NCBI GenBank assembly: GCA_021812735.1
Contig: JAKAMV010000461.1
Span: 1 to 7,777 of the forward strand
Direction of reading: 5' to 3'
From: Chloroflexota bacterium
Lineage (GTDB): Bacteria; Chloroflexota; Limnocylindria; Limnocylindrales; CSP1-4
DNA length: 7,777 nucleotides
Part shown: one piece after another, positions 1 through 6,198 of the stretch
Layout of the letters: every line of letters starts with the position of its first letter
Position numbering within the stretch: the first letter of the stretch is position 1
Position numbers and translations under genes: made by a program
The notes under the pieces: model-generated
Database searches by the model: none
Seen by the model: the letters and a program-made list of their open reading frames with translations, nothing else
What the model was told of the DNA's origin: nothing

Positions 1-250
1 GGGTGGCCGGCAGCTCCGCCCGGATCTCGCGGCAGGCCTCGATGCCCGAGCCGTCCGGCAGCCGGACGTCCATGACCACGATGTCAGGCTGGAAGCGGCG
101 GGCCTGCTCGATGGACTCGGCCGCCGTCCCGGCCTCGGCGACGACCTGGAACCCCTCGCGGCGGTCCAGGAGGGCGACGAGGCCCTGGCGAACCACCTCG
201 TGGTCATCGACGACCAGCAGGCGCAGCGGACGCGAGCTCAGATCAGTCAC
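1..250 (-). CDS. NarL/DevR-type response regulator, N-terminal receiver part (runs off the left edge)
   Basis: This is the receiver domain of a two-component response regulator; only the first 83 residues are visible. The start is GTG at 250-248, which overlaps the last 8 nt of the kinase gene upstream, so the two are translationally coupled. The protein opens with RLLVVDDHEVVRQGLVALL, which carries the acidic pocket (D15, D16). The phosphoacceptor is D61 within VVMDVRLPDGSG. The DDHEVVRQGL motif is typical of the NarL/FixJ family, whose members carry a C-terminal LuxR-type helix-turn-helix; that domain would lie outside the window and is inferred. The neighbouring HisKA_3 kinase is the usual partner class and almost certainly phosphorylates this protein. 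Given the DevS-like kinase and adjacent usp gene, a DevR/DosR-like role is plausible but unproven. Confidence 0.93.
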   Translation of the reverse strand, partial: MTDLSSRPLRLLVVDDHEVVRQGLVALLDRREGFQVVAEAGTAAESIEQARRFQPDIVVMDVRLPDGSGIEACREIRAELPAT

Positions 251-1862
251 GTTTGCTTGTCTCCGACCCGGAAGGGGGGACGCTCCCCGATGCGACGTTG
301 GGCGACGCCGGCACTCGCACGATGATACGCGTGCCAGTGCCATTGGGCCGCTCGATCGCGAACGATCCGCCCATCCCCACGGCCCGGTCGCGCATGTTGC
401 CGAGGCCCTGGTGCCGCCCCAGGTGGTCCGGCCCGCCGTGGAGCGCCGGGTCGAACCCGCGCCCGTTGTCCTCGACGCACAGCACCAGGTCGTCGTCCTC
501 GGGCGCGAGCACCACCGAGGTCCGCGTGGCGCCCGAGTGCCGCGCCACGTTCGAGAGCGCCTCGCGGGCGATGAACAGCAGGTCCGACGAGCGGTCGGGG
601 GGCAGGGCCCGAAGGATGTCGGCACCGCCCTCGAGGTCCACGTCCAAGTCGATCATCGCGTTCATGCCCAGCTCCTCGCCGAGACGCGCCAGCGACTCCA
701 CGGGGTCCTCCTCGCCGCCCAACGTTGGGCGCAGCCTGAGGATGTACGAGCGGATGTCCGCGATCACCAGGTTGAGCGCATCGATGGCGCGGTCCACGCG
801 CGCCACCGCCTCCGCGTGCCCGGCCTGGTCCTCGACAAGCTCGGGCACGTCCTCGAGGGACAGGCCGACGGCGTAGATCGCCTGGATGATCCCGTCGTGG
901 AGGTCCTTGCCGATGCGCTCGCGCTCCTCCACCACCGCCAGGCGCTGGACGAGGTCGTGGAGCCGGGCGTTCTCGATGGCGATGCCCGCGTGGACCGCGA
1001 ACATCTCGACCAGCCGCTCGTCATCGTCGGTGAACGGCAAGCCCCCCCGCTTGTCCGTCAGGTACAGGTTGCCGACGGAGCGCCCCTTCACCACGACCGG
1101 CGCGCCCAGGAACGACCGCATGATCGGGTGGCTTGCGGGGAAGCCGTACGCGGTCGGGTCCTTGAGGATGTCGTCCACGCGAAGCGTTCGGCCCTCGCGG
1201 ATGATGCGCCCCAGCAGGCCCATGCCGTGGGGCACGGACCCGATCTGGCCCCGCAGCTCCGGCGTGACCCCGCTCGTGATGAACCGCTCGATGCGGCCGC
1301 GTCCGTCGGCGATGCCCAGGGCAGCGTACTCGGCGCCGACCAGGTCCCTGACGCGCTCCACGATGACGGTCAGGACGCGATCGATGTCGAGCTCCGCGGC
1401 GACCGCCCGGGACGCCGTCTCGAGCGACGAGAGTCGCTCGGCGCGGGCATACACCTCCGCTCGCGACCAGGCCGCGTCCAGCGCCACCCCCATCGTCCGA
1501 ACCACGGCCTCCACGGCACCGGCCGGCGCGTCGAGGATCAGGCGGCCGCGCGTCCCGTGTGGGCTGTCCGAGCCGAGCGCGAACGTCGCCAGGCCCTCGC
1601 GCTCCTCGGCTGGGGGGATCCGCGCGAGCGTGCCCGAGCCGACCTGGAGTTCCGGCAGGGGAGCAGCAGACACCTCGAGGATCGCGCCCCGCGCCCCGAC
1701 CGCGCCCAGCACGCCCTCCAGCGCCAGCGCGACCTCGTCCCGTGCTGCGGTCGAGGGCGCCTTGTGCCAGCGCTCGAGCGCCTCCAGGGCGCGCACGAAC
1801 GGAAACGCGTCGATGGTGGGGGCAGTCGGGGTTTCGCCCTGTGCGGGCTTGGGACTTGACAC
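243..1862 (-). CDS. Soluble GAF-domain sensor histidine kinase, DevS/DosT-like (NarL-partner HisKA_3 class)
   Basis: A 539-residue sensor kinase that should autophosphorylate and pass phosphate to the overlapping response regulator. Residues about 20-140 form a poorly conserved N-terminal region, possibly a degenerate GAF domain. Residues about 156-300 are a clear GAF domain with the motifs GFPASHPIMRSFLGAPV and GNLYLTDK, as in DevS/DosT-type kinases. A connecting helix leads to the HisKA_3 dimerisation domain, with phospho-acceptor H322 in ERERIGKDLHDG. The HATPase_c domain follows at about 425-520: N-box N438 in EALSNVARHSG, G1 box DNGRGF (465-470) and G2 box GLGNM (486-490). There is no transmembrane stretch, so the signal is probably internal. 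H245 and Y267 sit 22 residues apart, the spacing I recall for heme-ligand H149 and distal Y171 of mycobacterial DosS. Heme binding is therefore possible but not shown. The start is GTG, with GGTAGG (1871-1876) 8 nt upstream as a modest ribosome-binding site. Confidence 0.95.
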   Translation of the reverse strand: MSSPKPAQGETPTAPTIDAFPFVRALEALERWHKAPSTAARDEVALALEGVLGAVGARGAILEVSAAPLPELQVGSGTLARIPPAEEREGLATFALGSDSPHGTRGRLILDAPAGAVEAVVRTMGVALDAAWSRAEVYARAERLSSLETASRAVAAELDIDRVLTVIVERVRDLVGAEYAALGIADGRGRIERFITSGVTPELRGQIGSVPHGMGLLGRIIREGRTLRVDDILKDPTAYGFPASHPIMRSFLGAPVVVKGRSVGNLYLTDKRGGLPFTDDDERLVEMFAVHAGIAIENARLHDLVQRLAVVEERERIGKDLHDGIIQAIYAVGLSLEDVPELVEDQAGHAEAVARVDRAIDALNLVIADIRSYILRLRPTLGGEEDPVESLARLGEELGMNAMIDLDVDLEGGADILRALPPDRSSDLLFIAREALSNVARHSGATRTSVVLAPEDDDLVLCVEDNGRGFDPALHGGPDHLGRHQGLGNMRDRAVGMGGSFAIERPNGTGTRIIVRVPASPNVASGSVPPSGSETSKRD

Positions 1863-1885
1863 GCCGTGAGCCTACCAGCCCGACG

Positions 1886-1900
1886 GTGACCACGGGTCAC
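1886..1900. promoter_or_regulatory. Perfect inverted repeat GTGACC-N3-GGTCAC, candidate operator
   Basis: The arms GTGACC (1886-1891) and GGTCAC (1895-1900) are exact reverse complements around a 3-nt centre. The site lies 23 nt upstream of the kinase GTG start, in the spacer between the divergent kinase and usp genes. A third copy of GGTCAC lies at 1924-1929. A dimeric regulator binding here would overlap or sit just behind the kinase promoter. Its binder is unknown. Confidence 0.4.
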
Positions 1901-1912
1901 GGTGCCCTTGCC

Positions 1913-1932
1913 TTAGGGCCATTGGTCACTTC
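1913..1932. promoter_or_regulatory. DosR-box-like sequence in the divergent spacer
   Basis: The sequence TTAGGGCCATTGGTCACTTC matches 12 of 20 positions of the mycobacterial DosR consensus TTSGGGACTWWAGTCCCSAA, as I recall it, and 10 of the 14 core positions (GGGNCNWWNGTCNC pattern, 1916-1929). It sits about 50 nt upstream of the kinase start and about 140 nt upstream of the usp start. A partly overlapping inverted repeat, GCCCT (1904-1908) and AGGGC (1915-1919), is also present. The context of a DevS-like kinase plus a universal stress gene makes the match worth noting, but one degenerate site could arise by chance. Confidence 0.3.
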
Positions 1933-2069
1933 GCAGACGAGCCCTCGACCCCGACCATTCGCGCATCCGTCTGCCGATATGCTCGCCGGAGTGCCCCTCC
2001 TCGTGGAGCCCGCCATGCCGTCCCCGCTCTCCGCCCGCCTCCCACTCGCCGCGGCCTGATCGAAAGCCG

Positions 2070-2594
2070 ATGACCGCGATGGCCTCCAGCACGAACCCCG
2101 CCCCGGCCCCGCTGCCGAATGCCGGCACGCGCGCGTCGGGTGAGACCGCGCCCCGGCGCAAGAAGCTGCTCCTCGCCACTGACCTCACCGACGCGTCGGC
2201 ATCCGCCACCGACGAGGCGTTCGACCTGGCGGCCCAGCTCGACGCGTCGCTGCTCGTGGTGTCCGTGATCGACCCCGGCTCGCTGCTGATGCCGGGCGGG
2301 CGCTTCCGCGTGCGCGTGGACCAGGTCCGCGACCGGCGCGAGCAGCAGGCGCAGGCGCTCGTGGAGCGCGGGCGTCAGACCGGGATCGACGTGTCGTTCC
2401 TGATCTGGACCGGTGACCCGGGCGACATGATCGTCGAGGCGGCCGAGGCCGAACATGCCGACATGATCCTGGTGGGCAGCCACGGCCGCGGCGCGGTGGG
2501 CCGGTTGTTCCTGGGCAGCGTGTCGGAGCACGTCGTCCGCAACGCTCCCTGCCCGGTCCTGGTGGTCCGGCCGCGGGAGGCTCCCGCACCCTGA
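2070..2594 (+). CDS. Universal stress protein, UspA family
   Basis: A single-domain, 174-residue universal stress protein. The Rossmann-like fold begins at KKLLLATDLTDAS (31-43), where D38 is the expected nucleotide-contacting Asp. The ATP-binding signature G-2x-G-9x-G(S) is intact: G136, G139, G149-S150 in GSHGRGAVGRLFLGS. This places it in the nucleotide-binding class rather than the UspA class that lacks this motif. About 30 residues of Ala/Pro-rich, probably disordered sequence precede the domain. The start is uncertain because no strong ribosome-binding site is visible; ATG at 2079 (Met4) is an alternative and changes nothing in the domain. It is transcribed away from the DevS-like kinase, as a stress-response partner might be. 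In Mycobacterium, Rv3134c is a comparable neighbour of devR-devS. It is convergent with the CoA-transferase genes downstream. Confidence 0.93.
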   Translation: MTAMASSTNPAPAPLPNAGTRASGETAPRRKKLLLATDLTDASASATDEAFDLAAQLDASLLVVSVIDPGSLLMPGGRFRVRVDQVRDRREQQAQALVERGRQTGIDVSFLIWTGDPGDMIVEAAEAEHADMILVGSHGRGAVGRLFLGSVSEHVVRNAPCPVLVVRPREAPAP

Positions 2595-2632
2595 TCCCGG
2601 AGCGGCGTCCTGCCGCCAACCCGCATGTCCCG

Positions 2633-2669
2633 CCGACGCCCGGTCGATTCTCCCCCGACCGGGCGTCGG
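2633..2669. terminator. Strong 14-bp hairpin after usp, likely part of a bidirectional terminator
   Basis: The arms CCGACGCCCGGTCG (2633-2646) and CGACCGGGCGTCGG (2656-2669) pair perfectly around a 9-nt loop. The hairpin begins 38 nt after the usp stop codon and lies between convergent genes. No T-run follows on either strand, which is common in very GC-rich genomes, so termination is inferred from stem strength and location. Confidence 0.6.
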
Positions 2670-2675
2670 GTCGTC

Positions 2676-2702
2676 CGGACCCCGGCCCAATGCCGGGGTC
2701 CG
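2676..2702. terminator. 11-bp hairpin after the CoA-transferase beta gene
   Basis: The arms CGGACCCCGGC (2676-2686) and GCCGGGGTCCG (2692-2702) pair perfectly around the 5-nt loop CCAAT. It starts 9 nt beyond the TAG stop of the minus-strand CoA-transferase gene, the right place to end that operon. It lies only 6 nt from the other hairpin, so the two probably act together for both converging transcripts. There is no clear T-tract. Confidence 0.6.
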
Positions 2703-2711
2703 ATCCCGGGC

Positions 2712-3491
2712 CTACTTCGTGTAGATGCCCTCGGGGTCCAGCTCCTCGCGGACGAGGCGCAGCTCCTCGGCCGTGGGCGGCGGGGTGGTCTGGAGGCTCG
2801 CGCTGATCTTGGGCTCCCACGCAATCGTGGCGCGCACCTCGTCCAGCGTGGCGCCCGGGTGCAGGAAGTCGAGCCGCATCTCGCCCGTCTCGTCGAAGTG
2901 CCAGATGCCGAGGTCCGTGACGACCACGGTCGGCCCACGCCCGTTCCAGCCGCCCGCCTTGCGGATCGCCTCGGACTGCTCGGCCCCGCCGAGGTTGCCG
3001 GGCGAGGTCCGGAAGTCGATCTCCCTGACGAAGCTGCGCGCGGACTGGCGCATGATCACGAACACCTCGCGGGCGTTGATCGCGATCTCGCAGGCGCCGC
3101 CGGAACCGGGCAGCCTAGTCTTGGGCGCGTCGTAGGCGCCGATGACCGTGGTGTTGATGTTGCCGAACCGATCGATCTGCGCCGCGCCGAGGAACCCCAC
3201 GTCGATCAGCCCGCGCTGGAGGTAGTAGGCGAACAGCTCCCACATCGAGACCACGGCCGTGGCGCCCGTGACGATCGTGGGGTCTCCGATGGACAGCGGC
3301 AGCCGCGCGGGCCGGGCGCCGAACACGCCCGCCTCGTAGACCATCTCGAGGTCCGGGGCAACCGTGCGCTGGGCAAGGTTGACCGCGATGTTGGGCAGGC
3401 CGACGCCCACGAAGCAGACGTGCTGGCCGGCGAGCTCGCGCGCCGCGGCCACGATCATCATCTCGCTCCGGGTGAAGCCGAGGTCGCTCAT
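2712..3491 (-). CDS. Class I CoA-transferase, beta subunit (glutaconate/3-oxoacid CoA-transferase type)
   Basis: A 259-residue second subunit of a heterodimeric class I CoA-transferase, which moves CoA between carboxylic acids through a glutamyl-CoA thioester. The expected nucleophile is E53 in MVYEAGVFG; the Acidaminococcus glutaconate CoA-transferase beta subunit uses a Glu at almost the same position (E54, from memory). The glycine-rich stretch FVGVGLPNIAVNLA (27-40), SIGDPTIVTGA and GFLGAAQIDRFGNINTTVIG are all conserved family segments. It starts with ATG at 3491-3489, overlapping the alpha subunit stop as ATGA, so the subunits are translationally coupled and probably made 1:1. It ends in TAG, followed 9 nt later by a hairpin. 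Related subunits include IpdB of steroid ring degradation, so the substrate is open. The enzyme family is certain; substrate is not. Confidence 0.92.
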   Translation of the reverse strand: MSDLGFTRSEMMIVAAARELAGQHVCFVGVGLPNIAVNLAQRTVAPDLEMVYEAGVFGARPARLPLSIGDPTIVTGATAVVSMWELFAYYLQRGLIDVGFLGAAQIDRFGNINTTVIGAYDAPKTRLPGSGGACEIAINAREVFVIMRQSARSFVREIDFRTSPGNLGGAEQSEAIRKAGGWNGRGPTVVVTDLGIWHFDETGEMRLDFLHPGATLDEVRATIAWEPKISASLQTTPPPTAEELRLVREELDPEGIYTK

Positions 3492-4414
3492 CGGTAGCTC
3501 CCGTAGTCCACCGAGCCCGACGGGGCCGGGCCGGGTCGCAGGGACGCGATCCGCTCGGCGCCCAGCTTCTCGACGTACGCGGCGCGGTCAGGCAGGCCGT
3601 AGACCCACTCGCGCAGCCAGGCCTGGACCTTCTCCTCGTCACGGCTGATGGGGTCCCAGTCGAGGTAGAAGCGGTTGTCGCGGTCGTAGGCGCCCTGGAC
3701 GTACGAGGGGTGCGCGCCGTACGGCTCGACGACCACCGCGTCCACGATGATCCCGGGGATCACCGTGCGGTTGGGGTCCGCGCGGACGACGCTCTCGTCC
3801 ACCAGCTCCTCCACCACGACGATCACGCGGTCCGCGGCGAAGGCCGCCTCCTTCTGCGCGCCGAGCAGACCCCAGATCTGCGTGTTGCCGTTCGCGTCCG
3901 CGCGCTGGGCGTGGATGATCGACACGTCCGGGTTGAGCGGCGGGACGGCGTAGACGACCTCGTCCGAGAACGGCGACTTGATGGGCCGGATCAGCGGGTT
4001 GGCCTTGGGCAGGTCCGTCTCGAAGTACGACCGCAGCGGCATGAACGGCAGGTTGGCGGCGCCGGCCGTGTAGCGCGCCACCATGCCGAAGTGGCTGTAC
4101 TCCTCGATCTCGAGGGGCCGCTCCCCCGCCAGCGAGGCCGGCTCGATCCGGCGCCGGATGGCGTTCAGGCCGCCCACGCCGGGGTTGCCGAGCCACGAGA
4201 AGATGAGCTTGCGGGCGACGCCGCCCGCGATCATCTGGTCGTAGATGACGTCCGGGGTCATCCGCGCGAGCACCAGGTCGCGCTTCCGCTGGCGGACGAT
4301 CTCGTGACCGGCGGAGAAGCCGATCAGGTGGGTGAAGCCCTCGATGGCCACGGTGTCGCCGTCGCGGACGATCGCCGCGACGGCGTCATGCATCGAGGCG
4401 ACCTTGCCCGGCAT
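3488..4414 (-). CDS. Class I CoA-transferase, alpha subunit (glutaconate/3-oxoacid CoA-transferase type)
   Basis: A 308-residue first subunit, which with the downstream beta subunit should form the CoA-transferase. An in-frame Met at 4528 would give 346 residues, but the extra 38 are Arg/Pro-rich and overlap the end of the aminotransferase gene. ATG at 4414 has an ideal AGGAGG 7 nt upstream and begins the conserved sequence MPGKVASMHDAVAAIVRDGDT, so I use it. Conserved segments include TVAIEGFTHLIGFSAGHEIVRQ (21-42), SWLGNPGVGGLNAIRRRIE (73-91), HAQRADANGNTQIWG (168-182) and VEPYGAHPS (229-237). The gene sits 43 nt after the aminotransferase and overlaps the beta subunit by 4 nt. Cytoplasmic, with no signal or membrane segment. 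Substrate unknown: glutarate, glutaconate, succinate or 3-oxoacids are all possible for this family. Confidence 0.92.
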   Translation of the reverse strand: MPGKVASMHDAVAAIVRDGDTVAIEGFTHLIGFSAGHEIVRQRKRDLVLARMTPDVIYDQMIAGGVARKLIFSWLGNPGVGGLNAIRRRIEPASLAGERPLEIEEYSHFGMVARYTAGAANLPFMPLRSYFETDLPKANPLIRPIKSPFSDEVVYAVPPLNPDVSIIHAQRADANGNTQIWGLLGAQKEAAFAADRVIVVVEELVDESVVRADPNRTVIPGIIVDAVVVEPYGAHPSYVQGAYDRDNRFYLDWDPISRDEEKVQAWLREWVYGLPDRAAYVEKLGAERIASLRPGPAPSGSVDYGSYR

Positions 4415-4421
4415 GGGCGGT

Positions 4422-4427
4422 CCTCCT
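4422..4427 (-). promoter_or_regulatory. Consensus ribosome-binding site deciding the CoA-transferase alpha start
   Basis: On the minus strand this reads AGGAGG, 7 nt before the ATG at 4414. It is the best Shine-Dalgarno match in the window and favours the 308-residue form over the longer in-frame start at 4528. Confidence 0.85.
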
Positions 4428-4457
4428 GGCGCTGCGCTGCGGGGTGGGTGGGCGCGG

Positions 4458-5816
4458 TCAGCCGGCCGCCTCGACACCCGGTGCGGCCAGGCCCTCGGCC
4501 ACCTCCTCGGCCACCTCGGCGGCGGCATGGCGGCGGTTCACGGCAACGGCCTCAACCGATTCGGCGAACAGGCGGACCGCGGTGGCGGCCTCCGACTCCG
4601 ACACGACCAGCGGGGGCGACATCCGCACGCAGTCGTCGCCGGCCTCGAGCACGAGCAGGCCGCGATCGAACGCCTGCATCTGCACGGCCTCCGCCGTCTC
4701 GCCCGAGTCGAACTCGATGCCGATCATCAGGCCCTTGCCGCGGACGTCCCGGACGAGGCCCGGGAAGCGGTCCACCAGCGGCTTGAGGCCGTCCATGATC
4801 TCCCGGCCCCGCACGCCGGCGTTGGCGATCAGGCCGCCCTCGAGCAGCTTGATGGTCTCGAGCAGCGCGGCCAGCGCCACCGGGTTGCCGCCGTACGTGC
4901 TGCCGTGGGCCCCGGGGCCCCAGGTCATGACCTCGTCCCTGGCGATCATCGCGCCGACGGGCATGCCCGAGCCGATCCCCTTGGCGGTGAGCAGGATGTC
5001 CGGCTCGACGTCCCAGTGCTGGATCGCCCACATCTTGCCGGTGCGGCCGGCCCCGGACTGGACCTCGTCGGCGATGAGCAGGATGCCGTGGCGGTCGCAC
5101 AGCTCGCGGAGGCGGGGCAGGAACTCCGGCTCCGGGACGACGTAGCCGCCCTCGCCCTGGATGGGCTCCACGATGATCGCGGCGAACTCGTCGGCGGGCA
5201 TCAGGCGCTTGAACACGCGGTTCTCGATCTCGTCGAGACCGGCCATGCCGTACGGGACGTGGTAGACGCCCGGCAGCATCGGGCCGAAGTGCGCGTGGTA
5301 CTTCGCCTTGGACGCGGTCAGGCTGACGGCGCCCATCGTCCGGCCGTGGAAGGCGCCGAGGAACGCGATGACGTTCTGGCGCTTGGTGTGGTAGCGGGCG
5401 AGCTTGAGACCGGCCTCGACCGCCTCCGCGCCGGAGTTGCCGATGAACACGCGCGACTTGCCGCGCATCGGCGCGATGCGGGCGAGCTCCGCGGCGGCGG
5501 TCGCGTAGATGGGCAGGTAGAAGTCGCTCGCGCTGAAGTGCTGGAGCTCGGCGGCCTGCGCCTGGATGGCCGCCACGACGGCCGGGTGGCTGTGGCCCGT
5601 GGAGTTGACCGCGATGCCGGCGGCGAAGTCCAGGAACACGTTGCCGTCGATGTCCTCGATCCGGCAGCCGAGACCGCGGGCCGGGACGATCGGGTAGGCG
5701 CGCGGCAGCGACGGACTCGTCCAGGCGTGGTCGAACTCGATGTGCGCGCGGGCCTTGGGACCCGGCAGGGCGGTCACGATGTCCGGCACGGGTCGCGCCT
5801 GAAGCGGCGTCGTCAT
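4458..5816 (-). CDS. gabT: Class III PLP-dependent aminotransferase, 4-aminobutyrate aminotransferase-like
   Basis: A 452-residue class III (omega-amino acid) transaminase, cytoplasmic, moving an amino group usually to 2-oxoglutarate. PLP-binding features are intact: GNSGAEAVEAGLKLAR (126-141) for the phosphate, D250 in LLIADEVQSGAGRTGKM for the pyridine nitrogen, Schiff-base K279 in LLTAKGIGSGMPVGAM, and T307 in GSTYGGNP. E218 in EPIQGEGGYVVP and R398 in RMSPPLV fit the substrate-carboxylate region of GABA-type enzymes. The last 25 or so residues are an Ala/Glu-rich tail beyond the usual family end. ATG at 5816 has GAGGA (5823-5827) 6 nt upstream. It leads the operon with the CoA-transferase subunits, pointing to omega-amino acid catabolism. 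Acetylornithine, 5-aminovalerate or beta-alanine transaminases are close alternatives, so the gabT name is a best fit rather than a proof of substrate. Confidence 0.88.
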   Translation of the reverse strand: MTTPLQARPVPDIVTALPGPKARAHIEFDHAWTSPSLPRAYPIVPARGLGCRIEDIDGNVFLDFAAGIAVNSTGHSHPAVVAAIQAQAAELQHFSASDFYLPIYATAAAELARIAPMRGKSRVFIGNSGAEAVEAGLKLARYHTKRQNVIAFLGAFHGRTMGAVSLTASKAKYHAHFGPMLPGVYHVPYGMAGLDEIENRVFKRLMPADEFAAIIVEPIQGEGGYVVPEPEFLPRLRELCDRHGILLIADEVQSGAGRTGKMWAIQHWDVEPDILLTAKGIGSGMPVGAMIARDEVMTWGPGAHGSTYGGNPVALAALLETIKLLEGGLIANAGVRGREIMDGLKPLVDRFPGLVRDVRGKGLMIGIEFDSGETAEAVQMQAFDRGLLVLEAGDDCVRMSPPLVVSESEAATAVRLFAESVEAVAVNRRHAAAEVAEEVAEGLAAPGVEAAG

Positions 5817-5864
5817 GGGTGATCCTCGGCGGTGGCATGCGACCGGCGCGCCGAGGCGCCTGGC

Positions 5865-5889
5865 GCATACAGGTTATGCAGACTGCATA
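5865..5889. promoter_or_regulatory. Triple half-site operator candidate upstream of the aminotransferase operon
   Basis: Three alternating half-sites, GCATA (5865-5869), TATGC (5875-5879) and GCATA (5885-5889), are spaced by exactly 10 bp. The last two make a perfect 15-bp palindrome TATGCAGACTGCATA (5875-5889). This is an AT-rich island in a GC-rich spacer, 49-73 nt before the aminotransferase start. On the minus strand a weak sigma70-like pair, CTGGTA (5901-5896) and CATAAC (5878-5873) with 17-nt spacing, would put the palindrome over the -10 element, a layout expected for repression. The binder could be a GntR-type regulator, but no regulator gene is in the window. Confidence 0.5.
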
Positions 5890-6198
5890 CCACTCTACCA
5901 GAGCGGCGGGGCCCGACGAGCGTCGAATGGCCCGCCCGCGGCCCGGTCCCGGACCGCGCGACGAGGCTGGTGCCAGCGCTGCCACGGCCGCGAGGACGAC
6001 GTCCTGAGGCCGGCGCGCGTTCCAATTGCCGGCGCACGAACAACGAGGGCGGTACGTTCTCCGGTACCACATAGTCGTTCTGGCCCACATCCGGCCAGGC
6101 CTTCGCCCTTGACCCTAGAGGGGATCGTGCCGACTCCTCCCCCGCGGGGCCGACGCGTCGCTGCCGTGCCGCCAGCCCCCGACCGAGGTCCGACTCGC
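5890..6198. other. Divergent intergenic spacer, no convincing gene
   Basis: This stretch separates the minus-strand aminotransferase operon from the plus-strand protease. I see no convincing gene. It contains a short inverted repeat, GGTAC (6051-6055) and GTACC (6064-6068), and a possible protease -35-like TTGACC at 6109-6114 with no good -10 partner. GAGGT at 6185-6189, 9 nt before the protease ATG, is a plausible ribosome-binding site. A minus-strand reading frame of 91 codons (6088-5813) crosses the region but looks non-coding. Confidence 0.55.

Noticed and set aside
3..1859. Plus-strand 618-codon open frame opposite the kinase
   Set aside because: It lies antisense to a clear histidine kinase, has a biased Arg/His/Val composition with no motif, and reflects high-GC codon structure on the opposite strand.
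1979..2059. 26-codon plus-strand frame ending 10 nt before the usp start, as a possible leader peptide
   Set aside because: There is no ribosome-binding site, no regulatory codon run and no attenuator-like structure; probably chance.
4332..5822. Plus-strand 496-codon open frame opposite the aminotransferase
   Set aside because: It is antisense to an intact PLP enzyme, has repetitive Arg/His/Asp/Val content and no recognisable domain.
6009..6035. Direct repeat of GCCGGCGC
   Set aside because: An 8-mer of pure G/C is expected to recur by chance in such GC-rich DNA.
6051..6068. GGTAC/GTACC inverted repeat in the protease upstream spacer
   Set aside because: A 5-bp repeat with an 8-nt spacer is too short to call an operator without conservation.
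5813..6088. Minus-strand 91-codon frame upstream of the aminotransferase, ending in an ATGA overlap with it
   Set aside because: The overlap is suggestive, but the protein is Arg/Gly/Ser low-complexity, has no good ribosome-binding site, and the AT-rich operator-like palindrome lies inside it.
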